A stretch of 64,000 nucleotides of DNA from Pseudomonas massiliensis (lineage in GTDB: Bacteria; Pseudomonadota; Gammaproteobacteria; Pseudomonadales; Pseudomonadaceae), in the NCBI RefSeq assembly GCF_000826105.1, contig NZ_CCYK01000004.1, positions 248,001-312,000 on the forward strand. Reading direction: 5' to 3'. The notes beneath the pieces were generated by a model. That model was not told the origin of the DNA. It saw nothing but the letters and a program-made list of their open reading frames with translations, and made no database searches. Shown here one piece after another: positions 9,312 to 18,991 of the stretch; position 1 is the first letter of the stretch; the number at the start of each line of letters is the position of its first letter. A program made the position numbers and the translations under genes.

Positions 9312-10748
9312 TCATCGATTCGGCTTCAACAGGGCCTTGGCCTGAGCTTGCAGGTCCGGCGGAAGGAAATCCTTGTCGGGGTTGTAATCGGGCTTGAGGT
9401 AGCGACCGAGGTCTTGCAGGTCCTGCGGGCTGAGGGTGCCCGCGGCCTGTTTCAGGCGCAGGTTGTCGAGGATGTAGTCGTATCGGCTGTTGTTGTAGTC
9501 CCTCACGGACGCATACAGCTGGCGCTGCGCGTCGAGCACGTCCACCACATTGCGTGTGCCCACCTGATAGCCGATCTCGGTGGCCTCTACCGCGCTCTGG
9601 TTGGAAATGATCGATTGCTTGCGCGCCTGCACCAGTTCCACGTCGGTATTCACCGCCCGGTGCAGGTTGCGGGTGTTTTCCACTACCTGGCGGCGCAGCC
9701 CCTCGCGGCGGTATTCACTCTGACTGAAGCGCTGGTAGGCCTCGCGTACCTGGGAGCTGGTCAGGCCGCCGCTGTACAAGGGGATCTCCAGACGCAGGCC
9801 CACCGTGCGACGTTCCACATCGCTGCCGTACACCAGCCCATCCCGGGCCGAAGGGTTGCTTAGCTCGAAGTTGTCGTTGTCGCCCTTTTCGTATTGAGCC
9901 ACCGCATCCAGGGTAGGAGCATGGCCGGCCTTGCGCTGGCGCAGGGTCTGCTCGGCTGCGTCCACGGCGAAGTTGCTGGCCAGCAGTTGCAGGTTCTGCT
10001 GCGTGGCCGTGTCTACCCAGGCCCGCGCGTCGTTGGGCAGGGGCGGCAATACCGGCAGGGTATGCACCACGCCTTGCAGCGCGTTGTAATCGCGGTTGGT
10101 GAGGGTGACCAAGGCCTGGAAGGCATCGGCCACCTGGCGTTCGGCCGTGCTGCGGTTGGCCCGGGCGGTATCGTAGCTGGCCTGAGACTGAAGCATGTCG
10201 GTCTTGTCTGTCAGGCCAACGTTGAAACGTTCCTTGGACTGGTCCAGCTGGCGCAGGAAAGCATTTTCCTCGGCCCGCGCCGTGGCCAGGCTGTCCTGGG
10301 CGCGCAATACCGCGAAGTAGCGTTCGGCGGTTTGCAGGATCAGGTTCTGCTCCGTGGCGGAGAGCTCTAGCCCAGCCTGTTCATCGCTGGCCTGCGCGGC
10401 CTTGAGCTGGAACCAACGATCGGCCCTGAAAATCGGTTGGCTCAAGGTCGCCCGGTAGGAGGTGCCACTGCGGTTGGCGGTCATGGCCGGCTTGTCCAGG
10501 GCCTGGCGGGTATCGTTGACGTCGGCGCCAGCCGACAGGTTGGGTAGCAGGCCGGCCCGCGCCTGGGGCACGGCTTCCTGGCGGGCGGCAAAATCGGCGC
10601 GGGAAGCGGCCAGGTCAGCATTGTTCTCCACGGCCTGCTGGTAAACGCTCATCAGGTCGGTCTGGCTGGCCAGCGGAGTGGTGGCGGCCTGTGCCAGTCC
10701 GCCGAGCAAACTCATCATGCCTACCGCCAGCGGTATCGCGCGAAACAT
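9312..10748 (-). CDS. tolC: TolC-family outer membrane channel protein
   Basis: 478 residues, signal peptide MFRAIPLAVGMMSLLGGLAQA, then two repeats of the outer membrane efflux protein domain, rich in long coiled-coil helices (for example SATEQNLILQTAERYFAVLRAQDSLATARAEENAFLRQL). It forms the trimeric outer-membrane duct used by type I secretion systems and tripartite efflux pumps. Family-typical C-terminal features are GYQVGTRNVVDVLDAQRQLY and YNNSRYDYILDNLRLKQAAGTLS. It is divergent from the thiC leader. In enteric bacteria TolC carries enterobactin across the outer membrane after EntS export, so its closeness to the ent block is suggestive, but tolC is beside thiC in other Pseudomonas too. 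Confidence 0.92.
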   Translation of the reverse strand: MFRAIPLAVGMMSLLGGLAQAATTPLASQTDLMSVYQQAVENNADLAASRADFAARQEAVPQARAGLLPNLSAGADVNDTRQALDKPAMTANRSGTSYRATLSQPIFRADRWFQLKAAQASDEQAGLELSATEQNLILQTAERYFAVLRAQDSLATARAEENAFLRQLDQSKERFNVGLTDKTDMLQSQASYDTARANRSTAERQVADAFQALVTLTNRDYNALQGVVHTLPVLPPLPNDARAWVDTATQQNLQLLASNFAVDAAEQTLRQRKAGHAPTLDAVAQYEKGDNDNFELSNPSARDGLVYGSDVERRTVGLRLEIPLYSGGLTSSQVREAYQRFSQSEYRREGLRRQVVENTRNLHRAVNTDVELVQARKQSIISNQSAVEATEIGYQVGTRNVVDVLDAQRQLYASVRDYNNSRYDYILDNLRLKQAAGTLSPQDLQDLGRYLKPDYNPDKDFLPPDLQAQAKALLKPNR

Positions 10749-10862
10749 AGTCAGTCCTTGTCATGAAATCAGCCGCTGCGTGGTCGGTCAGACCGCCCGT
10801 GGGCAAGTATTATCCAGGGAAGTTGGCGTTACCACTGCTATGTGGCTAGACTCTGCTCCGTT
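10749..10862. other. tolC-thiC divergent intergenic region, upstream part
   Basis: The gap between the divergent tolC and thiC starts is 346 bp. This part must hold the tolC promoter and the thiC leader promoter, but I see no convincing -35/-10 pair by eye. The rest of the gap is the TPP riboswitch and about 140 bp of thiC leader (10956-11094), in which I recognise only a purine-rich GGAGA ribosome-binding site near 11083. Confidence 0.4.
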
Positions 10863-10955
10863 CTTGTCGGGGTGCCCCACGCGAGGGGCTGAGATCGGAT
10901 ATGTCCGGATCCCGTTGAACCTGATCAGGTTGATGCCTGCGTAGGGAACAAGATT
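10863..10955 (+). promoter_or_regulatory. Thiamine pyrophosphate (TPP) riboswitch, thi-box
   Basis: The leader contains the conserved thi-box elements in order: CGGGGTGCC, GGGGCTGAGAT, GATCCCGTTGAACCTGATC, and GGTTGATGCCTGCGTAGGGA. These form the five-helix TPP aptamer. It lies about 140 bp before thiC, where Pseudomonas and other proteobacteria use it to switch off thiC when TPP is plentiful. The aptamer is clear; I did not resolve whether the expression platform acts on transcription or on translation. Confidence 0.93.
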
Positions 10956-11076
10956 TCTCGCTTTCCCGGCGAGTCCTCTTGTGCTCGGTCCGGGATGTCG
11001 TGTTCATGCACGCGCTCCGCTCCAGCACAACTCCACGGGCCCAATCCGGCCACAGGTTCGCTCCGACGCCCCCTAG

Positions 11077-12981
<1,905 letters not shown>

Positions 12982-13037
12982 TCGTCACGCGCCTGGCCCC
13001 GCCGGGCGCGTCTTTCTTTTCATTCGAGATTCGACCC

Positions 13038-14327
13038 TTGACCCAGTATTCCCCTGACCTTCCCGTGAGCGCGGACCGCCGTGTATTCGGCGCCCGGGAC
13101 CTTTTCACCCTATGGTTCTCCCTTGGCGTGGGGCTGATGGTGCTGCAAACGGGCGCTCTGCTGGCGCCCGGGCTTGGCTTGGCCCAAGGCGTCCTGGCCA
13201 TTGCACTCGGCACTTTGGTGGGTGTGCTACTGCTGGCCGCGGCCGCGGTGATCGGCAGCGACACCGGGCTCTCGGCCATGGCTTCCCTGAAAACCAGCCT
13301 GGGCCGCCGAGGCGCTGCGCTCCCGGCAGTGTTGAATCTCTGCCAGTTGGTCGGTTGGGGGGCTTTCGAACTGATCGTCATGCGCGATGCCGCCAGTCTG
13401 CTGGCCGCCAACCGCTGGGGGGAGGGCAGTGCCTGGGCCAACCCCTTGTCCTGGACCCTGGCCTTCGGCGCGCTGGCCACGGCCCTGGCTGCTACCGGGC
13501 CCTTGACCTTCGTGCGGCGGGTGCTGCGCAAGTGGGGGATCTGGCTACTGCTGGGTGCCTGCGTCTGGCTGACCTGGAACCTGCTCAGCGAGGCGGACTT
13601 GGCCGCGCTCTGGGTACGTGCCGGAGATGGCAGTCTGGCGTTCGCCGCCGGCTTCGATATCGCCATCGCCATGCCGCTCTCCTGGCTGCCCCTGATCGCC
13701 GACTATTCCCGCTTTGGCCGGGCCGCGCGCCCGGTATTCACCGGCACGGCCCTGGGCTTCATGTTGGGCAACCTGTGGCTGATGAGCCTGGGCGTGGCCT
13801 ATACCCTGGCATTTGCGCCCAGTGGGGAAGCCAATGCGCTACTGCTCGCGTTGGCGGGCGCCGGCATGGGCGTTCCCTTGCTGCTGATCCTGCTGGATGA
13901 ATCCGAAAACGCCTTCGCCGATATCCACTCGGCCGCTGTGTCCAGCGGGCTATTGGTTCGCTTGAAGGTGGAGCACCTGGCCGTTGCGGTGGGCGTCGTT
14001 TGCACCCTGATCGCCGCCTTTGCGCCCCTGGCCCAGTACCAGAACTTCCTGTTGCTGATCGGTTCGGTATTCGCGCCGCTGTTCGGTGTGGTACTGGTGG
14101 ATCACTATCTGCTGCGCCAGCGCCGAACCCTTGATGAGGGAGCGGCCTGGCGTGGCGGCGCATTGCTGGCTTGGGTGGCCGGCATTGCGCTGTACCAGGC
14201 CTTGGCGCGCTATTGCCCCGACCTGGGCGCCACCTTGCCGTCGTTGATCGCCGCCGGCGCGCTTCACCTGGGGCTTTCGCGGGTGCTCAGCGGCCCGGGC
14301 GCAGCTCTGGCCGAATCACCCCGTTGA
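13038..14327 (+). CDS. cytX: CytX-like NCS1-family hydroxymethylpyrimidine transporter
   Basis: About 429 residues with roughly 12 hydrophobic segments and the NCS1 nucleobase-cation-symport look, resembling CytX, the putative hydroxymethylpyrimidine transporter often linked to thiamine genes. Diagnostic stretches are RRVFGARDLFTLWFSLGVGL near the start and SWLPLIADYSRFGR near the middle. The start is uncertain: TTG at 13038 gives LTQYSPDLPVSADRR, which looks family-like, while GTG at 12978 would overlap the thiC stop. It follows thiC closely, so it may share riboswitch control. Its 3' end overlaps the convergent lipoprotein gene by 41 bp. Confidence 0.8.
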   Translation: MTQYSPDLPVSADRRVFGARDLFTLWFSLGVGLMVLQTGALLAPGLGLAQGVLAIALGTLVGVLLLAAAAVIGSDTGLSAMASLKTSLGRRGAALPAVLNLCQLVGWGAFELIVMRDAASLLAANRWGEGSAWANPLSWTLAFGALATALAATGPLTFVRRVLRKWGIWLLLGACVWLTWNLLSEADLAALWVRAGDGSLAFAAGFDIAIAMPLSWLPLIADYSRFGRAARPVFTGTALGFMLGNLWLMSLGVAYTLAFAPSGEANALLLALAGAGMGVPLLLILLDESENAFADIHSAAVSSGLLVRLKVEHLAVAVGVVCTLIAAFAPLAQYQNFLLLIGSVFAPLFGVVLVDHYLLRQRRTLDEGAAWRGGALLAWVAGIALYQALARYCPDLGATLPSLIAAGALHLGLSRVLSGPGAALAESPR

Positions 14328-15030
14328 GCCGGGCATACGGAATCTTCAGCTCGATATGCCCCATGGCGTACGGCGCGATGCTATAAACATTGTATTTGAG
14401 CACCACCGCGTCGGACGCCAGGGCGATGTTTTCCGTGCGCTGGAAAGGCCACTGCTTCACGAACTCCGGGTCCTTGTACAGGTTGGAGGCGATCATCCAG
14501 CCCCGGTGGGCTTCCTGGGCCGCCATCCAGAAAGCTGTTTCCTGGCCTGGCGCGAGCATGTCGGCCAGGGCCAGCGCCTTGTGCTGCTGTCGTGACCAGG
14601 TGATGAACCCCCGACCCGGCATGCCGTGGGCGCCGCCGGTGTCCAGGTAACTGGAAAGCTCCACGATCACCAGCCCGTCATGCTGCTCTCTTACCTTGGC
14701 TTGCAGGTAGGTGGAGTTGCCCGATTCGGCCGTGCTGAAGAATTGCTGTTCATAAGCGGGCAGGGAGGTCGCCTGGGGTATGTCCGGGTTGTTGTCCGTC
14801 ATGCGCAACAGGCGCTGCTGGGTCAGGGTATCCAACGCCGGTTCGTCGGGAAAGTGCACGGTATCGAGGTTGACCAGCGGGCATTCTGCGGTGGCGCAGC
14901 CGGGCTTGATATGCTCCCAGGCCTCGCGTTCGGTTTTCAGCGGTTTGTCGTAATCCGGTTGAAAAAGGCTTTGGCAGGCACCAAGACTCAAGACTGCAAG
15001 CGCCAGCGCCGACATTTTCAAGGGTGACAT
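14287..15030 (-). CDS. Lipoprotein with an RsiV-like DUF3298 domain
   Basis: 247 residues. MSPLKMSALALAVLSLGACQ is a lipoprotein signal with a lipobox (LGAC, Cys19), so it should be anchored in the cell envelope. The C-terminal half carries the DUF3298 hallmark SYLDTGGAHG followed by a TWSRQQHKALALADML segment, as in RsiV-type periplasmic proteins. Substrate or partner is unknown. The ATG at 15030 has a good AAGGAAT ribosome-binding site; the frame is open another 66 codons upstream without support. It is divergent from nudF and overlaps cytX tail to tail. Confidence 0.8.
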   Translation of the reverse strand: MSPLKMSALALAVLSLGACQSLFQPDYDKPLKTEREAWEHIKPGCATAECPLVNLDTVHFPDEPALDTLTQQRLLRMTDNNPDIPQATSLPAYEQQFFSTAESGNSTYLQAKVREQHDGLVIVELSSYLDTGGAHGMPGRGFITWSRQQHKALALADMLAPGQETAFWMAAQEAHRGWMIASNLYKDPEFVKQWPFQRTENIALASDAVVLKYNVYSIAPYAMGHIELKIPYARLNGVIRPELRPGR

Positions 15031-15163
15031 GGTATTCCTTCGCGGGTATAGGATCGTGCTTGGACTATAAACGCAGCGATCGGTTCTCCATAGGGCCGAA
15101 CACTCAAGATCAGGCACAAGGGTTGCAACGATGCGGCCCTGACGATGGAAAAAGAGGATTCGT

Positions 15164-15781
15164 ATGACAGACGCTAACCATTCAGTGCCAACGAAGGTCG
15201 AGATCACCAAGCGGGAAAATTGCTTCAAGGGCTTCTACAAGGTCGACAAGCTATTCCTGCGCCATGAACTGTTCGCCGGTGGCCTGGGCAAGGAAATCAG
15301 CCGTGAGCTGTTCGTGCGCCACGACGCGGTGTGCGTGCTGCCCTACGACCCGCAACGTGACGAAGTGGTGCTGATCGAGCAGTTCCGTGTCGGTGCCATG
15401 GGCAAGGTCGCCAACCCCTGGCTGATCGAGATGGTTGCCGGGCTGATCGACAAGGACGAAACCCCCGAAGCGGTTGCGCATCGGGAAGCGGAAGAGGAAG
15501 CTGGGCTGAAGTTTCAGGCCCTGTGGCCGATCACCAAGTATTTCCCTTCGCCGGGCGGTAGTGATGAATACGTTCATCTCTACCTGGGGCGCTGCAACAG
15601 CGAAGGGGCCGGTGGCCTGCATGGCCTGGAGGAAGAGGGGGAGGACATTCGCGTGCGGGTCTGGGCATTCGAGGATGCGCTGCAGGCTGTACGCGATGGC
15701 CGGATCATTAACGCGGCCGCGCTGATCGCCATTCAATGGCTGGCGCTGAACCGCGATGAAGTCAGGGGGTTGTGGAAGTGA
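15164..15781 (+). CDS. nudF: ADP-ribose diphosphatase (NUDIX hydrolase)
   Basis: 205 residues. It hydrolyses ADP-ribose to AMP and ribose 5-phosphate. The NUDIX box GLIDKDETPEAVAHREAEEEAGL (about residues 92-114) fits GX5EX7REUXEEXGU fully. The N-terminal segment ITKRENCFKGFYKVDKL and the strand VLIEQFRVGAM are typical of the ADP-ribose pyrophosphatase subgroup. The ATG is preceded by AGAGGA. It heads the conserved Pseudomonas series nudF, DUF1249, cpdA, yqiA, parE, and its stop overlaps the next start. Confidence 0.93.
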   Translation: MTDANHSVPTKVEITKRENCFKGFYKVDKLFLRHELFAGGLGKEISRELFVRHDAVCVLPYDPQRDEVVLIEQFRVGAMGKVANPWLIEMVAGLIDKDETPEAVAHREAEEEAGLKFQALWPITKYFPSPGGSDEYVHLYLGRCNSEGAGGLHGLEEEGEDIRVRVWAFEDALQAVRDGRIINAAALIAIQWLALNRDEVRGLWK

Positions 15782-16224
15782 ATCTGTTGCGCGAGCGCTA
15801 TCGGGTCGACCTGGCCGCGTTGCAAGCGGCCTGCGAGGCCAACTACGCACGCCTGATGCGGCTATTGCCGGGCATGCGTGGCGAGCAGCGCTTTCGCCAG
15901 ATCGGCATGACTCAGGGCGACCAGGCCCTTGGCGTGTTGAGCCTGGAGGTGATCCAGGCCAGCCCCTATACCACCACCCTGAGCGTGAGCCAGAAGCACA
16001 GCCTGCCCTGGCTGCCGGTACCACGCATGGAGGTGCAGGTGTACCACGACGCGCGCATGGCCGAGGTTATCGGCGCCCAGCATGCTCGCCGCTTCCAAGG
16101 CATCTACCCCTATCCCAACGCGGCCATGCACCAGCCGGATGAAAAGGCGCAGTTGAACCTTTTCCTCGGGGAATGGCTCAGCCATTGCCTGGCGTGTGGG
16201 CATGAGTATGAGTATGTGAGGTAG
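15772..16224 (+). CDS. DUF1249 (YqiB-like) protein
   Basis: 150 residues, no signal peptide or membrane segment. The protein has the DUF1249 look, with CEANYARLMRLLP near the N-terminus, SPYTTTLSV in the middle, PRMEVQVYHDARMAEV, and QLNLFLGEWLSHCLACG near the end. Its biochemical function is unknown; in enteric and pseudomonad genomes it lies between nudF and cpdA. The start is GTG at 15772 or the GTG two codons later, behind the GGGGG run at the end of nudF, implying translational coupling. Here cpdA does not follow directly: a NYN-domain gene is inserted. Confidence 0.85.
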   Translation: MEVNLLRERYRVDLAALQAACEANYARLMRLLPGMRGEQRFRQIGMTQGDQALGVLSLEVIQASPYTTTLSVSQKHSLPWLPVPRMEVQVYHDARMAEVIGAQHARRFQGIYPYPNAAMHQPDEKAQLNLFLGEWLSHCLACGHEYEYVR

Positions 16225-16267
16225 AAGGGCCACGGCACCGGAAAGCTCTAACGGGCCCATCCTTGCC

Positions 16268-16379
16268 TTGCATTTCGGCGTCCCATTGCGCGATACTGTG
16301 CGCAACAACTAACCCTCACGACCGGCGTGGCTTGACCATCTGGTTTGAGGGGGAAAAAGCCGGCGCTAGCCGGTTTTTT
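16268..16379 (+). ncRNA. Possible small RNA ending at a strong terminator
   Basis: TTGCAT (16268-16273), an 18-bp spacer and GATACT (16292-16297) resemble a promoter. A transcript starting near 16304 would end about 76 nt later at the hairpin terminator 16354-16379. There is no supporting family match; it could equally be only the tail of the nudF-DUF1249 transcript. Confidence 0.25.
16354..16379 (+). terminator. Rho-independent terminator upstream of the NYN gene
   Basis: AAAAAGCCGGC, loop GCTA, then GCCGGTTTTTT form an 11-bp stem (one G-T pair) with a U-run. It ends 18 bp before the NYN start and would separate that gene from nudF-DUF1249 transcription. Confidence 0.8.
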
Positions 16380-16397
16380 CGTTTCTGGAGTAAGGAA

Positions 16398-17348
16398 ATG
16401 TCCAGGAAGCTTGAACTAGAGCATCTGCGCACTCGCATCTACATTGACGGGTATAATTTCTATTACGGCTGTTTGCGAGGCACCCCGCATAAGTGGCTCG
16501 ACCTTCTTCCTTTGTTTGAGAGGTACATCCTGCCGTCCGCAATGCTCAGGGACGCCGATGGCCATATTCGCCAGTCGACTCTGTTGCCATCGCCTTCGAT
16601 CAAGTTTTTCACTGCCAAGATCATCGAATCCGTAGCCAAGGCTGTCGATTCTGTGTCATCCCAGGCACGCTACCATACTGCGTTGCGTAAGCTTCATGAT
16701 GGACGAATCGAGTTGATCGAAGGCTATTACGCTGTCAACAAGATGAAGGTGAAGATCGTTGACGCGGAGAATCCCGGTAAGCCTCCCCGTGAATGTCAAG
16801 AAATCCAGGCGTGGAAGGTCGAAGAAAAACAAAGCGACGTAAACCTGGCCCTGCAGGCTTACCATGACGCGATTACCGGTCAGATCGATCACGCTGTGAT
16901 CGTGACAAACGATACGGACATCGCGCCAGCGCTAAAGATGATCAGAGCGCACACTCAGGTATTGATTGGCGTGGTAGTGCCGACTATCGACCATACCCGA
17001 ATGCCCAACGCCGACCTGGTAAAGCTGGCCCACTGGAAGCGAGCGCACATTCATGCCAGCGAACTTGCAGCCTGCCAGCTGCCTCGGGTGATCCCAGGGC
17101 GTAAGCCGACAACCAAACCCGAGTCTTGGTACGGTCAGCCTGAATTGCTACGGGAAATTCTAGAGTTGGCTATCCCGGTGCGTCGCAGTAAGGCAGCTGC
17201 ATACAAATGGTTGGAGCAGCCGAACCCGCATTTTGGAGGGGCGCGCCCGATCGAACTCGCCGAGACTGTTGATGGCGCTCGCCGCGTCTTGGCGTACATT
17301 CGGAGCTGGATCATAGAACACGCACAAATACCTGCCTCCGAGGATTAG
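16398..17348 (+). CDS. NYN-domain nuclease with C-terminal Xre/MbcA/ParS-like (DUF2384) domain
   Basis: 316 residues. Residues about 12-215 form a NYN (PIN-like) metal-dependent RNase domain: YIDGYNFYYG supplies Asp17, SDVNLAL supplies Asp147, and VTNDTDIAPAL supplies Asp172 and Asp174, the expected acidic cluster. Residues about 245-305 resemble the C-terminal domain of Xre/MbcA/ParS antitoxins: KWLEQPNPHFGGARPIEL (residues 270-287) then TVDGARRVLAYIRSWI, fitting the WLxxPNxxxGGxxPxxL...GxxxVxxxL pattern. A basic linker (about 230-243) joins them. The ATG at 16398 follows GGAGTAAGGA. Base composition looks less GC-rich than that of its neighbours. It interrupts the conserved DUF1249-cpdA pair. 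The NYN assignment is firm; the DUF2384-like call is by motif memory; target and role are unknown, with an RNA-processing or toxin/defence role possible. Confidence 0.82.
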   Translation: MSRKLELEHLRTRIYIDGYNFYYGCLRGTPHKWLDLLPLFERYILPSAMLRDADGHIRQSTLLPSPSIKFFTAKIIESVAKAVDSVSSQARYHTALRKLHDGRIELIEGYYAVNKMKVKIVDAENPGKPPRECQEIQAWKVEEKQSDVNLALQAYHDAITGQIDHAVIVTNDTDIAPALKMIRAHTQVLIGVVVPTIDHTRMPNADLVKLAHWKRAHIHASELAACQLPRVIPGRKPTTKPESWYGQPELLREILELAIPVRRSKAAAYKWLEQPNPHFGGARPIELAETVDGARRVLAYIRSWIIEHAQIPASED

Positions 17349-17360
17349 GCCGGAGGCAGG
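17331..17360 (+). terminator. Inverted repeat spanning the NYN stop codon
   Basis: CCTGCCTCCG (17331-17340) and CGGAGGCAGG (17351-17360) are perfect 10-bp arms around a 10-base loop that includes the stop codon. There is no clear U-run afterwards, so it may stabilise the mRNA end or act as a weak terminator. Confidence 0.45.
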
Positions 17361-17487
17361 CCGATGGCGTTTATCGAATCAGAACGACCGCATAAGCACG
17401 ACCACCGGGGCGGCCTTTACCCTCCATCTAGGCGCAACCGCCGAAACTGCACCATAATGCTCGACGTGTCTTCCCAGGAGCCGGGCC

Positions 17488-18300
17488 TTGCCGAACCATC
17501 ATATCTCGCGAGAATCCTCGGTCTTGCTGTTGCAGATCACCGACAGCCATCTGTTCGCCGAACAAGAGGGCACGCTGCTGGGCATGAATACCGCGGCAAG
17601 CCTGGCCCAGGTGATGGAGCGGGTGATGGCCGAGCAGCCGCATGTGGATCTGATGCTGGCCACTGGAGATCTGTCCCAGGATGGCACGCTGGAGTCCTAC
17701 CAGCGCTTCCAGGCCATGACCGCTGCCATCGAGGCCCCCCACCGTTGGCTGGCTGGGAATCATGATGAGGCGGCGGTAATGGCCGAGCATTTCGGCCATA
17801 CGGATGTGATGCAGCCAGTGATCGATATCGGCAACTGGCGCATCGTGCTGCTGGATTCCTCGGTCAGCGGCTCGGTGCCGGGCTGGTTGGCCGATAGCCA
17901 GCTGGAACTGCTGGAGCGGGCGCTGAACGAAGCGCCGGATCGTCATGCCCTGGTGTGTCTGCACCATCACCCGATTTCCATCGACTGCAAATGGATGGAG
18001 CCCATCGGCCTGCGCAATGCCGACGCCTTCCTGGAGATCATCGACCGTTACCCACAGGTACGAGTATTGCTCTGGGGGCACATCCACCAACATCTGGACC
18101 GTGAACGCAACGGAGTGCGCCTGTTGGCCACCCCGTCTACCTGCGTACAGTTCGAGCCACTGAGCGAAGACTTTTCCCTGGACCGTGTCGCGCCTGGGTA
18201 TCGATGGCTGCGCTTGCATCCGGACGGTAGCCTGGACACAGGGGTATCGCGTGTAGCAGGGTTCGAGTTCGCGGCGGACTTTGGCGGCAGCGGTTATTGA
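17488..18300 (+). CDS. cpdA: 3',5'-cyclic-AMP phosphodiesterase CpdA
   Basis: 270 residues, a class III calcineurin-like metallophosphoesterase that degrades cAMP and so tunes Vfr/CRP signalling. Metal-binding motifs are visible in order: LLQITDSHLF, LMLATGDLSQDG, WLAGNHDE, CLHHHPIS and LLWGHIHQH. The start is TTG at 17488, preceded by AGGAG at proper spacing. It normally follows DUF1249 directly, but is separated here by the NYN gene. yqiA follows after 53 bp. Confidence 0.94.
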   Translation: MPNHHISRESSVLLLQITDSHLFAEQEGTLLGMNTAASLAQVMERVMAEQPHVDLMLATGDLSQDGTLESYQRFQAMTAAIEAPHRWLAGNHDEAAVMAEHFGHTDVMQPVIDIGNWRIVLLDSSVSGSVPGWLADSQLELLERALNEAPDRHALVCLHHHPISIDCKWMEPIGLRNADAFLEIIDRYPQVRVLLWGHIHQHLDRERNGVRLLATPSTCVQFEPLSEDFSLDRVAPGYRWLRLHPDGSLDTGVSRVAGFEFAADFGGSGY

Positions 18301-18353
18301 TTACGCCGGGGGTGGGATACACTCGGCTGTCTTGACCGTACCCAGGAGGCTTC

Positions 18354-18962
18354 GTGGCCCCTTCGCTGTTGTATATCCATGGGCTCAATAGCTCGCCCGC
18401 CTCGCGCAAGGCACAGCAATTGATCAAGGCGGCGCGCCAGCTTGGCCTGGCCGAGCGGGTAAGTGTGCCCGCGTTGCATCATCACCCGCGCCAGGCACTG
18501 GCTCAATTGGAAGAGGCGATTGTAACCCTGGGTAAACCCCTGCTGGTCGGTAGCTCCCTTGGGGGCTACTATGCCACCTACTTGGCGCAGCGGCACGGCC
18601 TGACGGCCGTATTGATCAACCCGGCGGTGAACCCGCATCGGCTGTTCGATGGCTACCTGGGCGTGCAGCGGAACCTGTACACCGGAGAAGAATGGCAACT
18701 GACAGAGGACCATGTGCAGGCACTGGCCGAGCTGGAGGTGCCGCCGCCCCAGGCCGGTGAACGGTTCCAGGTATGGCTGCAAACCGCGGACGAAACCCTG
18801 GACTACCGCCATGCCGAAGCCTTCTACCAAGGCTGCGCCCTCGATGTGCGACAGGGCGGGGACCACAGCTACCAGGGCTTCGCCGACCGCCTGCCTGAAC
18901 TGCTGCGCCTGGCCGGCGTGCCGCCTGAGCGCTGCGCGGCCCTGGACCTTGCCACCTTGTGA
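18354..18962 (+). CDS. yqiA: YqiA-family esterase
   Basis: 202 residues of a small alpha/beta hydrolase. The oxyanion region is LLYIHGLNSSP, the nucleophile elbow is VGSSLGGYYATYLA, and the late segment QGGDHSYQGF supplies the catalytic His. The family has esterase activity on short acyl chains; the physiological substrate is unknown. The start is GTG at 18354 behind CAGGAGG. It is part of the cpdA-yqiA-parE series, with parE 29 bp downstream. Confidence 0.9.
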   Translation: MAPSLLYIHGLNSSPASRKAQQLIKAARQLGLAERVSVPALHHHPRQALAQLEEAIVTLGKPLLVGSSLGGYYATYLAQRHGLTAVLINPAVNPHRLFDGYLGVQRNLYTGEEWQLTEDHVQALAELEVPPPQAGERFQVWLQTADETLDYRHAEAFYQGCALDVRQGGDHSYQGFADRLPELLRLAGVPPERCAALDLATL

Positions 18963-18991
18963 CCCTAATTTACGATTGACGAAGAGACCCC

